Assembly (NCBI GenBank): GCA_027596075.1
Contig: JADGJC010000039.1
Coordinates: forward strand, 124,001 to 188,000
Length of the DNA: 64,000 bases
Direction: 5' to 3'
From: Rhizophlyctis rosea
Taxonomy: Eukaryota > Chytridiomycota > Chytridiomycetes > Rhizophlyctidales > Rhizophlyctidaceae
Shown: one piece after another, positions 12,401-23,166 of the stretch
How the letters are laid out: each line of letters opens with the position of its first letter
Position numbering within the stretch: the stretch's first letter is position 1
The notes under the pieces: model-generated
Told to the model about the DNA's origin: nothing
Databases searched by the model: none
Seen by the model: the letters and a program-made list of their open reading frames with translations, nothing else
Translations under genes and position numbers: made by a program

Positions 12401-12842
12401 CCAATTGCTTGAACAAGAGCTCCTTTCAGATTTAGAACGGGAGATTGAGGAAGACGTTGAGGATATCGGGGAGCGGTCGGCACTGAAGACGGAGGTCGAG
12501 AGCTTGCGGTTGGCCATGAAGGAAAGGGACGCGGAGCTGTCCTCGGAGTTCAGTCTCAGTACAGGGTCGGATGTGTCGGATTTGGATTACGGACCAGTGC
12601 CAAGGCCGATAACCAGCAAACCGGAGTCTGTTGAAGAAGCTTTGAGGGGAGTACATAATTCAAATGGCTCACTTGTAGTTGAGTTACCGCACTTAGATTT
12701 TGGTGGCATGAGCTTCGCAGGGAATTTTTTGGAAGGACGTTCATCAGCAGCGCAAGCAATATTACCCGTATCAGGCTCGGAACAGCAGAAATTTCTACCC
12801 ATCCAGAAGCCCTCTTTAGGATATAGCGATACCTCAGCATAG
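9458..12842 (+). CDS. Large RGS-domain protein with C-terminal FG-type repeats
   Basis: Regulator of G-protein signalling: RGS domains speed GTP hydrolysis by G-alpha. Exons 9458-10064, 10123-10749 and 10825-12842 give 1083 residues. Around residues 105-190 there is a ubiquitin-like or RBD-like segment (YRINVMLPRGETLRLTV). The RGS domain spans about 283-411 (FFIDFCLSEYTIENILFWLDVETF). The C-terminal half is disordered but carries six motifs of type K-xx-KL-xx-FFG, for example KLSKFFGARV, KLENLFGEKL and KLRKFFGDHI. The second intron needs the acceptor at 10824: the CTAACAG at 10793-10799 is better read as branch point, and only 10824 keeps phase. The ATG at 9458 is preferred because the frame further upstream runs into the divergent HAD-like gene. 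Confidence 0.88.
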
Positions 12843-12861
12843 CGCATATTAGAGATTAACA

Positions 12862-13488
12862 TTATGTATAAGAATTGTATGTATGTACAGATGGTCCTAC
12901 TTCTCCGGGATCGCGGTTTCCATATACTTTGAGGTAGACGTCAGCAAAAGTACTAGATTTTCCCATCAGATGCTTCCGGATTTCCAGACGAAGGCGGAAA
13001 TTGGACTGTCGTGAGCAAAGGTTGATTAGTGAGGCAAAATTGGTGCACAAATAGGTAGCCTCTTGTCCCACCTCACACGTCTGTTCCCCCAGTATTGCAA
13101 GTTGGTCCGGCCGTGCTGCAAGTGTATGTGCTTCTGTCTCAAAAGCTATTGGCTCGTTGTTGGAAGCTATTATTTGCTTCACCGGCTCGGCAGCGAACTG
13201 TGCTGCATCGCCAGCAGTGGCCCCAGCAGGCAGTCTCACAAAAAACGAAGATATATCCCACGCGTCGGTGCTATGAGATTTCCTAAGGTTGATACGCGGC
13301 CTTTTGTGGACGTGGCTCGTGTGCATTTTGGGGGCAACAGTCACTTTGGACAATGTGGGAGGGGCGTGGAAGCGGATGCTTGGGGTCGGGTGGGGAATGT
13401 TTGGTGGGCGTGTCGTTCGCAAGCCGTCACCCCATGGAACGGAAGATTTTTGCAGAGCGAGAATGCTCGCTTGGTGTGGATTGGACAT
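12862..13488 (-). CDS. Hypothetical protein, 208 residues
   Basis: A single uninterrupted frame starting MSNPHQASILALQ. The first third is proline- and histidine-rich and basic (THKRPRINLRK-like); the rest has mixed helical composition (EVGQEATYLCTNFASLINLC). No signal peptide, membrane segment or known motif is visible. The stop lies 20 bp from the RGS stop, so the two genes converge tightly. Overlapping plus-strand ORFs here lack features and look like shadows. Coding status is likely from length and spacing; I do not recognise a function. Confidence 0.55.
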   Translation of the reverse strand: MSNPHQASILALQKSSVPWGDGLRTTRPPNIPHPTPSIRFHAPPTLSKVTVAPKMHTSHVHKRPRINLRKSHSTDAWDISSFFVRLPAGATAGDAAQFAAEPVKQIIASNNEPIAFETEAHTLAARPDQLAILGEQTCEVGQEATYLCTNFASLINLCSRQSNFRLRLEIRKHLMGKSSTFADVYLKVYGNRDPGEVGPSVHTYNSYT

Positions 13489-14141
13489 TGGTATACGGCA
13501 TCTGGTGAGTGTGTGCTCTGCCGAAGGAATGCGTGCGTCTTTGGCAGCTGTAGGGAACGCAGATGAGTTGCGATGGTATCCGGAGAGTCTTGTTGCTGAA
13601 CGAGGGACAGGGCTACTGGGTAGCTAAGTCATGCTATCCATGCGGCAAGCACCCATTTTCTTTCATGTTGCAACAAATGAACCAAATACAATCAACCCAC
13701 CAATGCGGGCTGTAAACGAAAGAGAAGTTATAGACAAGTTAGGCAGTAATCAATCATTTCCGCATGATTTACCACGAGTTCATGAATATGAACCCCAACT
13801 TGCATGAATGATTTTGTGTGTGCAGCAGTACTTTTCGCAAGAGAATGAGTAACTTATTGTCATTGAATCTGGGGAAGGTGCCCAAAAATAACAGCAGTAC
13901 CTATATGCACAACATGACGGGGCAAAGAGCGAGGTAAACAAGCTGCTCGCTACATGTCGGCAAACCTAGTGTAAACATCAGCCTGACGCCTATGTGTGCA
14001 TACTTACAACAATCCTCACTTTTTAATCAAGTTCGACACTGTCAATATAAATGAAAGGTCTCAACCTATGCTTTGTATTAAAGTACCCTATCACCCTAAC
14101 TGCCTGAACATTTCAAGAAAAATGTACATGTATTAAGCAGA
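13489..14141. other. Intergenic, no gene seen
   Basis: AT-richer than its flanks and lacking any ORF of note beyond a shadow ending at about 13627. It should hold the promoter of the 13488 gene and the 3' flank of the small membrane protein. Confidence 0.5.
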
Positions 14142-14558
14142 TCATCCATACTGCCAAAACCCCCATGCCAAGGCTGTATGAAATGCTCCCACGAAAGCGC
14201 CCATCCACATATTTCGCCTTTGATCCTTCATTACAGCGTTGCTTCTCATGGCAAACGACAACTTATTACGCAAAGGCTTGGAGATGCCGACAGCCGCAAG
14301 TGTTGCATGGAAGGCCATGAAAGCAAGTGCAAGAGGGCGGGCGGGTTGTTTTGCGGCGTAGGTGAGGAATGATGCGAGCGAAATACTGGAGAATGATATC
14401 AGGCGTAAGGTGCGCTCATTCTGGAGTTCCGAAAGCGGTGAGGTGGGGGCAAGGGTTGGAGAGATGAATTTGTAGGATGGGCTGGTGATGTGAATGATCA
14501 AGACTGGGATGGTTGGGATGAGCGCCACTATACCGTTGATGAGGAAAATGGCGGACAT
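14142..14558 (-). CDS. Small multi-pass membrane protein, 138 residues
   Basis: One open frame from MSAIFLINGIVALIP. Four hydrophobic stretches are visible: residues 3-25 (FLINGIVALIPTIPVLII), about 50-66 (LISFSSISLASFLTYA), about 72-93 (PLALAFMAFHATLAAVGI) and the C-terminal AFVGAFHTALAWGFW. The topology is that of a four-helix membrane protein. I do not recognise the family; small unannotated fungal membrane proteins of this layout are common. A single exon fits its length. Confidence 0.65.
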   Translation of the reverse strand: MSAIFLINGIVALIPTIPVLIIHITSPSYKFISPTLAPTSPLSELQNERTLRLISFSSISLASFLTYAAKQPARPLALAFMAFHATLAAVGISKPLRNKLSFAMRSNAVMKDQRRNMWMGAFVGAFHTALAWGFWQYG

Positions 14559-15230
14559 TGTGATTATCGCCTTTGATTGGTGTCGGAAACGGATGATGAT
14601 GACAACAGGTCCTGATCAAATTTACACTGCACTTGACAGCCAGACGAAAAGCTGTCAATGATTTTGTGTGGGGGCGGGTGACATTCCTTGTGCTTTCTTC
14701 GTGCCACATTGAAAGGAAAGCTTTTTATCCAGCCTCTTCCCTCACTGACTCGTGATTAAATGACACTTTTTCACATGAATCACGACCCGTATGAGTGACC
14801 CCGCGGTCGTACGCCAACTGAGGTGACCCGCTGCTCATCCGATACTGGCCAGGGTTGAAAGCGGCCCCACAACGACCCCTCACTGCTCAGACACGGCGCA
14901 TGAGTTTCGACATTATCGTAAGAGAGTACAGGAAGGCCATGATGCGGCAAGCCTCGCTGTTTTATATGGACGTCAGAGGACTTAAGTAGCTTAGCTCACC
15001 TCTAGTAGTTGCATTTGAAATTGAATTCAGGAGGTGAAAGAATTTCGTGATTGTGTGAAGACTCAAATGAAGTCAGAGAGCTATTCTCATTAGCTAAATA
15101 TCAGCTGGTATCCTTGGCTCCGAATGGTGAACCGCCCGATTCTTTGAGGGTCTCTCCCAAGGTTCTACCGTCATCTTCCACCCCAAGAAGTTCATGTGCT
15201 GTTCTTGACGAGCCTTGTGCACCAGAACAA
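14559..15230. other. Divergent promoter region, membrane protein / STK16-like kinase
   Basis: Holds the 5' flanks of two divergent genes. The kinase frame stays open upstream to 15051 but has no ATG before 15231, so an upstream first exon cannot be excluded. Nothing else is supported. Confidence 0.45.
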
Positions 15231-16596
15231 ATGCCTCAGTTTCAGCAGTTCCAAGAAGAAAGCATCCCTAGCGCTTCTTCTCCTACTATGCAGTACTTTG
15301 CCAGCATTCTGGCGGCGCTGTGGACATCAATTGCGGCAATGTTTGCGGGATGGAGCAAGCCCGCGACGGTTAACGTAAATGGCAAGAAGTACTCGGTGGT
15401 GCGGCAGTTGGGAGAAGGAGGTCAGCGAACATACCATTATTGCAGAAACCGGTGGTACCTTGCATTTCACTGTGGCTGAACGTCCACTTTAGGCTTCTCC
15501 TTTGTTTATCTCGTGCGCGCGGCCAGTGGCGAACAGTATGCGCTCAAACGCATCCGCATACAGTTGCCTGAACAGGAGGAACGTCTCAAGAATGAGATAG
15601 CCGCTCATAAAGCCGTCAAATCCCCGCATGTTGTTCCATTGGTTGATGCAGAAGTAGTTCGGGACCGGCCAAACGGCGCGATCAAAGAAGGACTACTGTT
15701 GTTGCCTTTCTATGGCAAGGGAACTGTATGTGGGCAGATCTCCACCTTGCAAAGAATCATGCACTCATGCTGTTATTCCAGGTCCAAGATATGATTGATG
15801 CCACTCCTGCGGGTCAATTCATGCCTTTGAAAACAATTTTGCATTTGGCAATTGGAGTGTGCAAAGGTTTGGAAGCATTCCAGTAAGTTCACAGCTGTAA
15901 CTTTGGAGCGTGCCTCGCATGCAGCTAATTTGATCCCTTTAGCTCACATAACCCGCCGTTGGCCTTCCGAGATTTGAAGGTAGGGATTGATTTTGTGCTT
16001 CCATTATTTGACGTGGCTGACAAGGCTATTGCCAGCCAGCAAATGTCTTAGTTGATGAGGAGGACTCCAGCGTGCTGATGGATCTGGGTTCTGTTGCGCC
16101 AGCAAGGGTTCGCATTTCGTCACGAAGGGAGGCTATTGCACTACAAGAATTATGCGCCGAGACGGTCACCGCACCTTACAGGTAGGGCCTTTACTCCATG
16201 GGCTGACGGAACAAATACTTACCCACTTCGCAGAGCCCCGGAACTATTCGATCCACCATCGGAGGGTAACATTGACGAGAAGAGTGATATTTGGTGAGAT
16301 CAGCATATGATTTCTGGTCACTTCCTCAATGTTGGGCGAGCTGTTGACAAGCATCCCACAGGGCATTGGGTTGCACAATTTATGCCATGGCATTTCGCAC
16401 ATCCCCTTTTGATGGCTCTATGACAGCCGCGGTTGGCGGCAAGGTCACGTTCCCATCAGGACCAAATCCGTACGGAGCACATTTCAAAGCGTTGCTGGAA
16501 TGGCTAATTGTTGCCGACAGAGCAGCACGTCCGGATGCATTGGCAGTACGCCAGCGAATAGAAGCGCTGCTAGCTGGAATAGACTTTGAGGTGTAA
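15231..16596 (+). CDS. STK16: STK16-like (NAK family) serine/threonine kinase
   Basis: Seven exons: 15231-15420, 15493-15725, 15782-15882, 15943-15979, 16036-16181, 16234-16293 and 16362-16596 (333 residues). Landmarks are the glycine loop QLGEGGFSFVYLVR, catalytic lysine in YALKRIRI, the catalytic loop FRDLKPANVLV, metal-binding MDLGS (DLG, as in STK16, in place of DFG), TAPYRAPELF and SDIWALGCTIYAM. Human STK16 and yeast Env7 are small, lipid-anchored Golgi/vacuole kinases. Here a hydrophobic N-terminal segment (YFASILAALWTSIAAMF) precedes the kinase and may anchor it. The usual HRD histidine is phenylalanine. The ATG at 15231 is the first in frame; the one at 15288 is also possible. Confidence 0.9.
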
Positions 16597-16704
16597 TGTT
16601 CTGTACCTCGTTGTGAGTCACATTCTGGTCATAGAACACTGAATGAAAAAATTCATTCATCAAATGAGATGCCAGCCGGAGTTTCCTACTCCCTTTGTTG
16701 ATTG

Positions 16705-17243
16705 TTATCTTTGATCTTTCCAATATCCTTCGTGAACTATGCGACCCTCATCCTCTAAAACACAACCGATGACCGCCACGGGCCGAGTGCCAGCATCCAA
16801 AATATTTTTGCATCGCAATTTCAGACAAGGCACATTGTCCGCCATTTCCCAGAGTGTTGTTTGTGGTAGAGAATATACGACGCGCTTGACGCCGGACCAA
16901 AATATGGCAGCTGAACACATCGCACAAGGCTATTGTCAAGTTTGTCAACGCTGGTTAGTGAGCGAATATCCGGCTGCAGAGCATCGACACAGACCTCCGT
17001 ACTACTATACAAAGTGAGCGTCTCGCTCGTAGTTGCAAAAGTGCCATGTTCTTGAGAGAGTTTTTTCACCGCCAGCGTCTCTGCATGTGCGGTTGGATCA
17101 CGGAGGCCAAACGCACGGTCCGTAGTTTCGACAAGAATCTGGCCGCGCTCGTTGGCGATTACGCAACCAAATGGGTTGTCTCCTTCTTGTCGTGCTTTGG
17201 CCGCCAATGCAATGGCACGCCTAATGAGATCTTCGTCCGTCAT
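16705..17243 (-). CDS. Nucleoside/guanine deaminase-like, zinc-dependent
   Basis: Cytidine-deaminase superfamily enzyme of 157 residues in two exons (16995-17243, 16705-16929). The zinc and catalytic motifs are complete: PTAHAE (His53, Glu55) and, across the splice junction, TEPCAMC (Cys85, Cys88). The overall pattern (EGDNPFGCVIAN early, RVVYSL after PCxxC) matches bacterial and fungal nucleoside or guanine deaminases more than the tRNA adenosine deaminases. Substrate is not decided by sequence. Without splicing the second cysteine motif would be lost, so the 65 bp intron is well supported. The start codon is only 89 bp from that of the divergent TRF4-like gene. Confidence 0.9.
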
Positions 17244-17332
17244 AGGTTGATCTCGTGCGTACAGACTGAAAATATTGAAGACAGTGTTGAAGAGGTGATG
17301 AGCAAACTGTCAAAGCAAATGAAACCAAGATC

Positions 17333-18796
17333 ATGGGTCAGGGGGCACGGTTCACGCGTCATCCAAGCCACAAGGCGACTTTCACTCAATTTTGGCCTTC
17401 CACACCCCCTCTTTCCAACCATCATCTCCACTTGCCAGAAATCTCGCGCCAACCAAATGGCGAGATGCTGACGGCAGCTTCACCTTCATCAGCCTCCAAA
17501 CGGGAACAGAAGCTGAGTCTGCTCCACAATGAAATACTGGAATTCACAGCAGCCAACAGTTTGCATAGGAATGAGTCCAGTAAGTTCAACCTGTCTGTGC
17601 ACCCTGATCGTCCAACTTATTGACCACCAAACCATACAGAATTTCGACAGTGGATTGTGACACGTGTCCGCAAACTCGTCAAAGCAGAACTCGGCACGAA
17701 TGCCAAATTGTGCTGCTATGGAAGCTCCAACACCGGACTCTCCCTCGCCTGGAGCGACATCGACTTGGTGATCTACCATCCGGCTTCCAAAGGCGTTCCT
17801 CTCGGCGACATACCTCCCGGGAGTGGAGAATCTCCTGACAAGATTGACGCCCAAGACCGACAAACCAGCATTCGGCTGCTGCGCCGACTCCGACACGCAC
17901 TCCAACAGTCCAGTGTGCCAGAACCCAACAGCGTGTACGTCATTGACGGGGCTTTCGTGCCAGTGCTCAAATTCCGCGAAAAAATCACACAGACGCCGGT
18001 GGATATCACGGTGAACAAACAAGGCGGAAAGTTCTCAAGCGATCAAGTCCGTCAATGGATGGAGGAATATCCGCCCCTTCGGCCCATGACGGTGGTGCTG
18101 AAACAGTACTTGTTTCAGCTGAAGATCAATGGATATTCAATGAATGAATGCTATCAGGGCGGACTTGGGTATGTAATCAGAATGCAGAGACCCTCACAAC
18201 CCCGCGCTGATCATCCTTTCCAGCGGATATCTACTGGTGAACATGTTGATATACTTCTTCAAGCAGCAGAAGGTGCTCAGTGACAACTATGGACAGTTGC
18301 TGGCTGATTTCTTCAAGTTCTATGGATCCTTTGACTACGAAAGGTTTGGGGTGTGTCCCCGCACTGGAATTGTGAGTAAGAGATGCAACGGCCATTCATG
18401 AAGGCATCAACAATGATTGACAAGCGGCCACGCCTACTTCAGCCGATCAACAAGGCAGCGGATCATCGACCCTGGCGTCAGACCTACCCACCCGATGCGA
18501 TGCAATTCATGTGCGAGGATGCGTGTGACAAGTTGCGCGACATCGCCAGGTCCAGCCGCCTCGCGCCGCAAATCTTCGAGGGTTGGAAGAAGATTCACCA
18601 CACGCTCCATACCATCTTGGTCACATCCAACCCGTGCGAGTCGATCCTGTCCGTTGTGGTGGAAGTGCCGCCGCAGTGGGAGGCGAAACGAAAGTTCGTT
18701 ATCAATCTGTGGAACTGCATGCAAGAGTGCTGGGGTTTCGATGTCGTGCTCAAGCCAGTATCTGCTAAGACCGAAATTGAAGAGGATGCCGATTGA
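17333..18796 (+). CDS. TRF4/TENT4-type non-canonical poly(A) polymerase
   Basis: DNA polymerase beta-like nucleotidyltransferase that adds short A tails to nuclear RNA (TRAMP-type role in yeast). Exons 17333-17579, 17640-18168, 18224-18371 and 18443-18796 give 425 residues. The signature GSSNTGLSLAWSDIDLV carries two catalytic aspartates (122, 124) and the third is in PVDITVN (204). PAP-associated helices follow (RPMTVVLKQYLF, GGLGGYLLVNMLIYFF). The last intron uses donor 18372 and acceptor 18442, placing TTGAC about 22 nt upstream as branch point; the nearer AG at 18423-18424 is too close. The segment after it is less conserved, so that junction is the weakest. Confidence 0.88.
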
Positions 18797-18952
18797 AATA
18801 GCTCGTATTAGACTCGCATACGATTCACAAAGATCTATATTAGCCAGCGTGCAAAATGTATATACAACAAAAAAATTTGCAGAAATGAACATGTATAAAC
18901 AAAAGCTTCCCAATTCCGCCCTCCCAAAAAATATTTGTTTACATCTATTTCC

Positions 18953-20257
18953 TCATCTCCGGCCCGCGGAAAAAGATTCCAGAAGTCGTGTTCCAGCCTC
19001 TGCTCATTCCTATTAGTTCTGTCACAAACACAACACAGAATAGCTGATAATCAAAGCTCTTACCATGCACGCGCTCTTTGTTCAACTTGGTTACCTCAAA
19101 CAATCTCTCCGTACTTTGAGAGTTGTTGATTATCCGAGCAGCAACGAAAATAGCCGCGGCAGCAATCTCCAGTGGATTAAATTCAATGCAAACTGTGGAT
19201 CGTACGCTGTGCGTTTCGCATTCAGAATGTTGAGAGAACTGTCGCGCGCTGGCGTAATAGATATTTCGCATATCTTACCTATCCAAAGTCAAGCCAAAAG
19301 CTATCTGCGCCAACATTTTGTCATCGACTACATGAAAACAAGTAGTTTGATTAATAATGATCAGCAAAAGGCCATTTGATAGGCGTCAAAAGCCAACTCA
19401 TACAGATGCCAAACACGGGAACTCATACCGCCATAATGACTCCCGTCCCCTCCACCATCATAGATCCACCCAGCGACGGCCCATTCACCCGCAACCCCAA
19501 ATGACCGCAATACTTACTAGCGAGCGCCCTCATAATCCGCATCATAAAATGATCCGGATGATCAACCTCCAATTCAAAACACAGCGTCGTCAACACGAGC
19601 TCCTCGTTCTGTATGATGCGTTCCTTCCACCGCCGAAACACATGAGATGTGTGATCGAACTGTGCATTGTCGTTCTTCTGCGCCTTTTTGGCGCAACAGA
19701 GAGCGAACTTTTCGAGTTTTTGAATGTTTTCTTCTACTTTGGCTGCGGTGAAGAGGCAGGCGGCTGCTATTTCCTGTTTGAGGTGAGTTGAGCGTGAGTT
19801 TGCTGGTTAGTCGGGAAGGAATGGCACTGGCTCACGTAGACGTTGTACTCTTTGAACGAACGGCGTAGGTAGAATCGTTGGAAGTAAAGACAGCCCGTTG
19901 TCATGGCTGGAAGGGTCCTACAATATATCCCGCCTCTCAGTAAATATTTACGTTGCTTCCAAACACAACATGCAGGCAAACTTACAGTTTGCAAACCGAA
20001 GCCACATTCTGAATGAACTTCGCCCCCCTCATACGTTGCATACGCTCCTCTTCCATGCTCAAGCCGTCCAAGATGGACGGAGTCCGGGCGAGGTCCGCGT
20101 GGGTGCATACGAATTGGGTCTGGCAAACACGAGGTGTTGCAGGCGTAGCACCGGCACTGGTAGGCGGGAAGCCATTACTCGTGTGACCGCTATGCCGACC
20201 GGTCGCATGACGAGAAGGCGACGGGGACCGTGGTCGTCTGCGGACGTTGGTGCTCAT
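18953..20257 (-). CDS. CTK2: CTD-kinase cyclin subunit, CTK2-like (cyclin K/T type)
   Basis: Regulatory cyclin for the kinase that phosphorylates the RNA polymerase II C-terminal domain. Exons 19986-20257, 19836-19917, 19518-19773, 19279-19327, 19064-19206 and a last exon of 18953-18999. First cyclin fold: KFIQNVASVCKLTLPAMTTG, YFQRFYLRRSFKEY, EIAAACLFTAAKVEE; then CAKKAQKND and RWKERIIQNEELVL typical of fungal CTK2. Second fold: TLDSVRSTVCIEFNP, LEIAAAAIFVAARI. The acceptor at 19207-19208 is required to give LDSVRSTVCIEF. The 3' end is uncertain: an alternative acceptor at 19019 gives a stop at 18945. The ATG at 20257 (MSTNVRRRPRSPSPS) starts a basic SR-like leader. Confidence 0.85.
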
Positions 20258-20591
20258 ATCGGCTTCTGGTTGATAGCTTTGATAAGCATGTCCGTTTCCG
20301 TGCGCGTTGTGGGTCAATTTGGGAAGCTGGTGAGAAAGTCAGGTGGAAATGCAAGTCGGAAGAGCCGCTGTTCTGGCAGGAAGTCCAATGCGATGCGGTG
20401 TCATCACAAGGTGGTGCCAACTGTGGCTGAGCAGATTTCATTTGTGGAGCAAACGCGCCAGGCGCCAGGGTCCATTTCGAGGATCAAATCAAAAAGTGTG
20501 AAAACTTCCCTTACCTGCCCGGTCCGGCTTCAATATCTTCATCCTTCGCTACCAACTATTGTCCAATTGCTACCTGGACTAGATATCAGGT
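20258..20591. promoter_or_regulatory. Bidirectional spacer, CTK2-like / carbonic anhydrase
   Basis: 334 bp between divergent start codons must hold both promoters. No TATA box or named factor site is convincing. If the carbonic anhydrase starts at its inner ATG (20790), the spacer is 532 bp. Confidence 0.5.
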
Positions 20592-21720
20592 ATGATACTG
20601 CCGCGGGGCTTACCGGTGTGTGTGCATCACTCTCATGTGCACGGACGAACTTCTCATGTCAGTTTTCTAATTCAAACTTTCTCTGCCATTTTGCGGTCAT
20701 CGCTCCGTCTGTGTCACATCCCACAGTCATTTTCTCGACAAAGCTTGCACTCCTCGTTTGCTCGCAGCTACTCCAAACCCCCTCCAAAAATGAGTCTTGA
20801 TAAGAAGAGCTATTATGGTGGTTCCCACGTCAATCTATCGCGCCCATTGAAGATTGAGGAACTCTTGGACAGGAACAAGGAATGTAAGTATCACTTTCAT
20901 TAGATGTGGTCCCTCGGTGCTGGTTTCAAATACATCGTTTTCACAGGGGCCGAAGAAATGGCGAACGAACATCCCGGCTTCTTCAAATCGTTGGTCAAGC
21001 AGCAAACTCCCGAACTATTGTGGATCGGCTGTTCCGACTCCCGTGTACCTGCCAATGAGGTTCGCACCTCAGCTACGCGTCATTCAAGCGTTATTGATAT
21101 TGATTGAACTTGTTTTGCTTTTCCCAAACCACATCTAGCTCATGAAACTTCTTCCTGGTGAAGTCTTCGTCCACCGCAACATCGCCAACGTTGTGTACGC
21201 GGCCGACCTCAACTGCCACAGTGTCATCCAATTTGCCGTGGATGTGCTTAAAGTCCGCCATATCATTGTGTATGTTTGTTTTCGCATATATCTTCTGAGG
21301 CCCATCATTCAATCATTGCTAAACCGCTTCGTTAGGGTTGGACACTACAACTGCGGTGGTGTTGCTGCGGCCCTCACCAACAACCAATACGGTCTCGTCG
21401 ACCACTGGATCCGCACCATCAAGGATCTTTACATCCAGCACGAAGACCAACTGAAGAACCTTTCCGACCAGGAGAGGCTGGACAGGCTCGTCGAGCTCAA
21501 CGTTGAAAAATCGGTCAACACAGTTGCTGGTTCAACTATCGTGCAGAACGCTTGGGCGAGGGGACAGGAGATCGCCATCCATGGCTGGTGCTACCGGTTG
21601 ATTGATGGGCGAATCAATGACTTGAAGGTTGATATCAAAGGGTTGGAGGATTTGAAGTCCGTGCTCCGAGTTGCGGAGCCTGCTGGGACTTTGTCGAAGA
21701 AGCTGCAGCAGGACCACTAG
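20592..21720 (+). CDS. Beta-class carbonic anhydrase, probable mitochondrial form
   Basis: Zinc enzyme interconverting CO2 and bicarbonate. Exons 20592-20883, 20947-21059, 21139-21269 and 21336-21720 give 306 residues. Zinc ligands and active-site pair are present: Cys126, Asp128 and Arg130 in GCSDSRVP, His182 and Cys185 in VGHYNCGGV. The first 66 residues are basic and Ser/Arg-rich, ending in [10 protein letters not shown], which resembles a mitochondrial presequence with a cleavage site. An in-frame ATG at 20790 ([11 protein letters not shown]) would give a 240-residue cytosolic enzyme, close to the usual length. Both starts are plausible, perhaps used in parallel. Confidence 0.95.
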
Positions 21721-22097
21721 TGGTCGAAAGCTGTGTGTTATGATAAATTATAACCTAGATTCACTGAAGCAAATACGCAGTACGATGTAAAGTTGGTGGT
21801 TGGCAGTGGTGACATCTGAAATGGACTTTCATTGGACTGGTACCATATGTGCTATCCAGGTATATGTCAGTCGGGAAAAATTGCCAAAGTCAGAAAATTT
21901 TCGATGACAGGGACCAAGGCTTGCGACATCCAGCCGCTTTGTTTCTCAGAGGGTATCAACACATTCTTCTTATCCAAAACCTTCAATAATGAGCAAAAGA
22001 TCTCTTACTCTCGGCCAAAAAGCAGGCAGCAATTTCATGACAGGAAATCTCAGACAGCCTTGTTCAGCTTGATCCTCCAAAAGTTGTCCCGCTGCAT
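21721..22097. other. Convergent 3' flanks, no gene
   Basis: Between the carbonic anhydrase stop and the MPO1-like stop. A plus-strand ORF overlapping 21832-22167 has no recognisable features and runs antisense into MPO1-like coding sequence. Confidence 0.5.
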
Positions 22098-23166
22098 TCA
22101 TTTGACCTTACGACTATCGGCCTTCTTCGCTGTCTGCCATTTTGCAATCTCCTTTTCAATGCGTTGATGTAGCCGCTTCTGCAAATCTGGGCGGTAGCCC
22201 AACATGAAAAGGACTTCGACCCAGACAAAGAACGGAGCCAGAACGAAAGCTGGATACCGTGTGAGCAAAAATCGCATTTGTGTATGATTCACCTCACTTA
22301 CCTTGAAAAACGTTGTCCAGCAAAGCTGGTGCCCGACCTTCGGCAAAACCATGTCCAGCTATGAGCCCGAAGTAACTTGTATCAGATGATGCAATCATAT
22401 TGGTGGTCAAACAGAACTTACCGAATTGGGCAATCCAGCTGACAGCATGAACTATGCTAGCGAACACGTAAGGATTGTACTATCAAAAGATGATTAATAA
22501 ATCCCCTTTGAGCACTCGCATCCGCCTTCATTTTGTCAGCTTACCCCAAAAGGAGTGGTGCTGGCAAGAACATTGGCATAATGAACCATGATCATGGCAA
22601 AGACCATGTACAGGGACTATAAGCCAGAAGGTTGAGCAAGTGCCACCGCATCCGAACCTACTCCACTTAGTTACCCCAGCAAAAGGCTCAAGCATGATGT
22701 AATATGAACCTGTGCCGTACTTGATCAATGATGACCAACGTATAGCAAACGTTATCACTTACTGAAGACAAAAGCCAATATGAATGCTCCATTGGCAGGC
22801 AGGACGCCTGAGAGTGACCATTCAAAGAATTCTGGGGTTGCTGTGAGCTGCAGAATGCACCGTCAAAAGTTGACAGGAAGTTTGGGAGTTCCCAAGTTTT
22901 GGAATGAACCTACATACCCATACTAATACAGTAAACAAGATGATAGGAACGAAGATAATATGGACGAGCTTGTTGCTGCATTTTACCATGAGCAATTGCA
23001 CTGAGACACGTTGCATTACTATGATACTATCGTGACCTACATATTGTTGTTATGGTCTTCAACCGAATAGGTCAGTCATATGCGGTCCTGAAAATAGCAA
23101 GCTCGTAACTCATTCCTCACATGCGCCATAGAACGCCAACTCGTTTTCAAAGTCGAACTTCCCCAT
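22098..23166 (-). CDS. MPO1: MPO1-like (DUF962/YGL010w) membrane dioxygenase
   Basis: Yeast Mpo1 is an ER Fe(II) dioxygenase in the alpha-oxidation of phytosphingosine-derived 2-hydroxy fatty acids. Nine small exons: 23121-23166, 23041-23056, 22918-22975, 22763-22847, 22675-22709, 22545-22616, 22422-22479, 22302-22358 and 22098-22249 (192 residues). Family signatures are FENELAFYGAYHNNN, NKLVHIIFVPIILFT, SSYYIMLEPFAG, NPYVFASIVHAVSW and GHGFAEGRAPALLDN. The conserved histidines expected for iron binding (YH, LVH, VHA, GHG) are all there. Exon 2 is only 16 nt, but it is needed to rebuild the AYHNNN motif with correct phase. The C-terminus is a basic tail. Confidence 0.92.
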
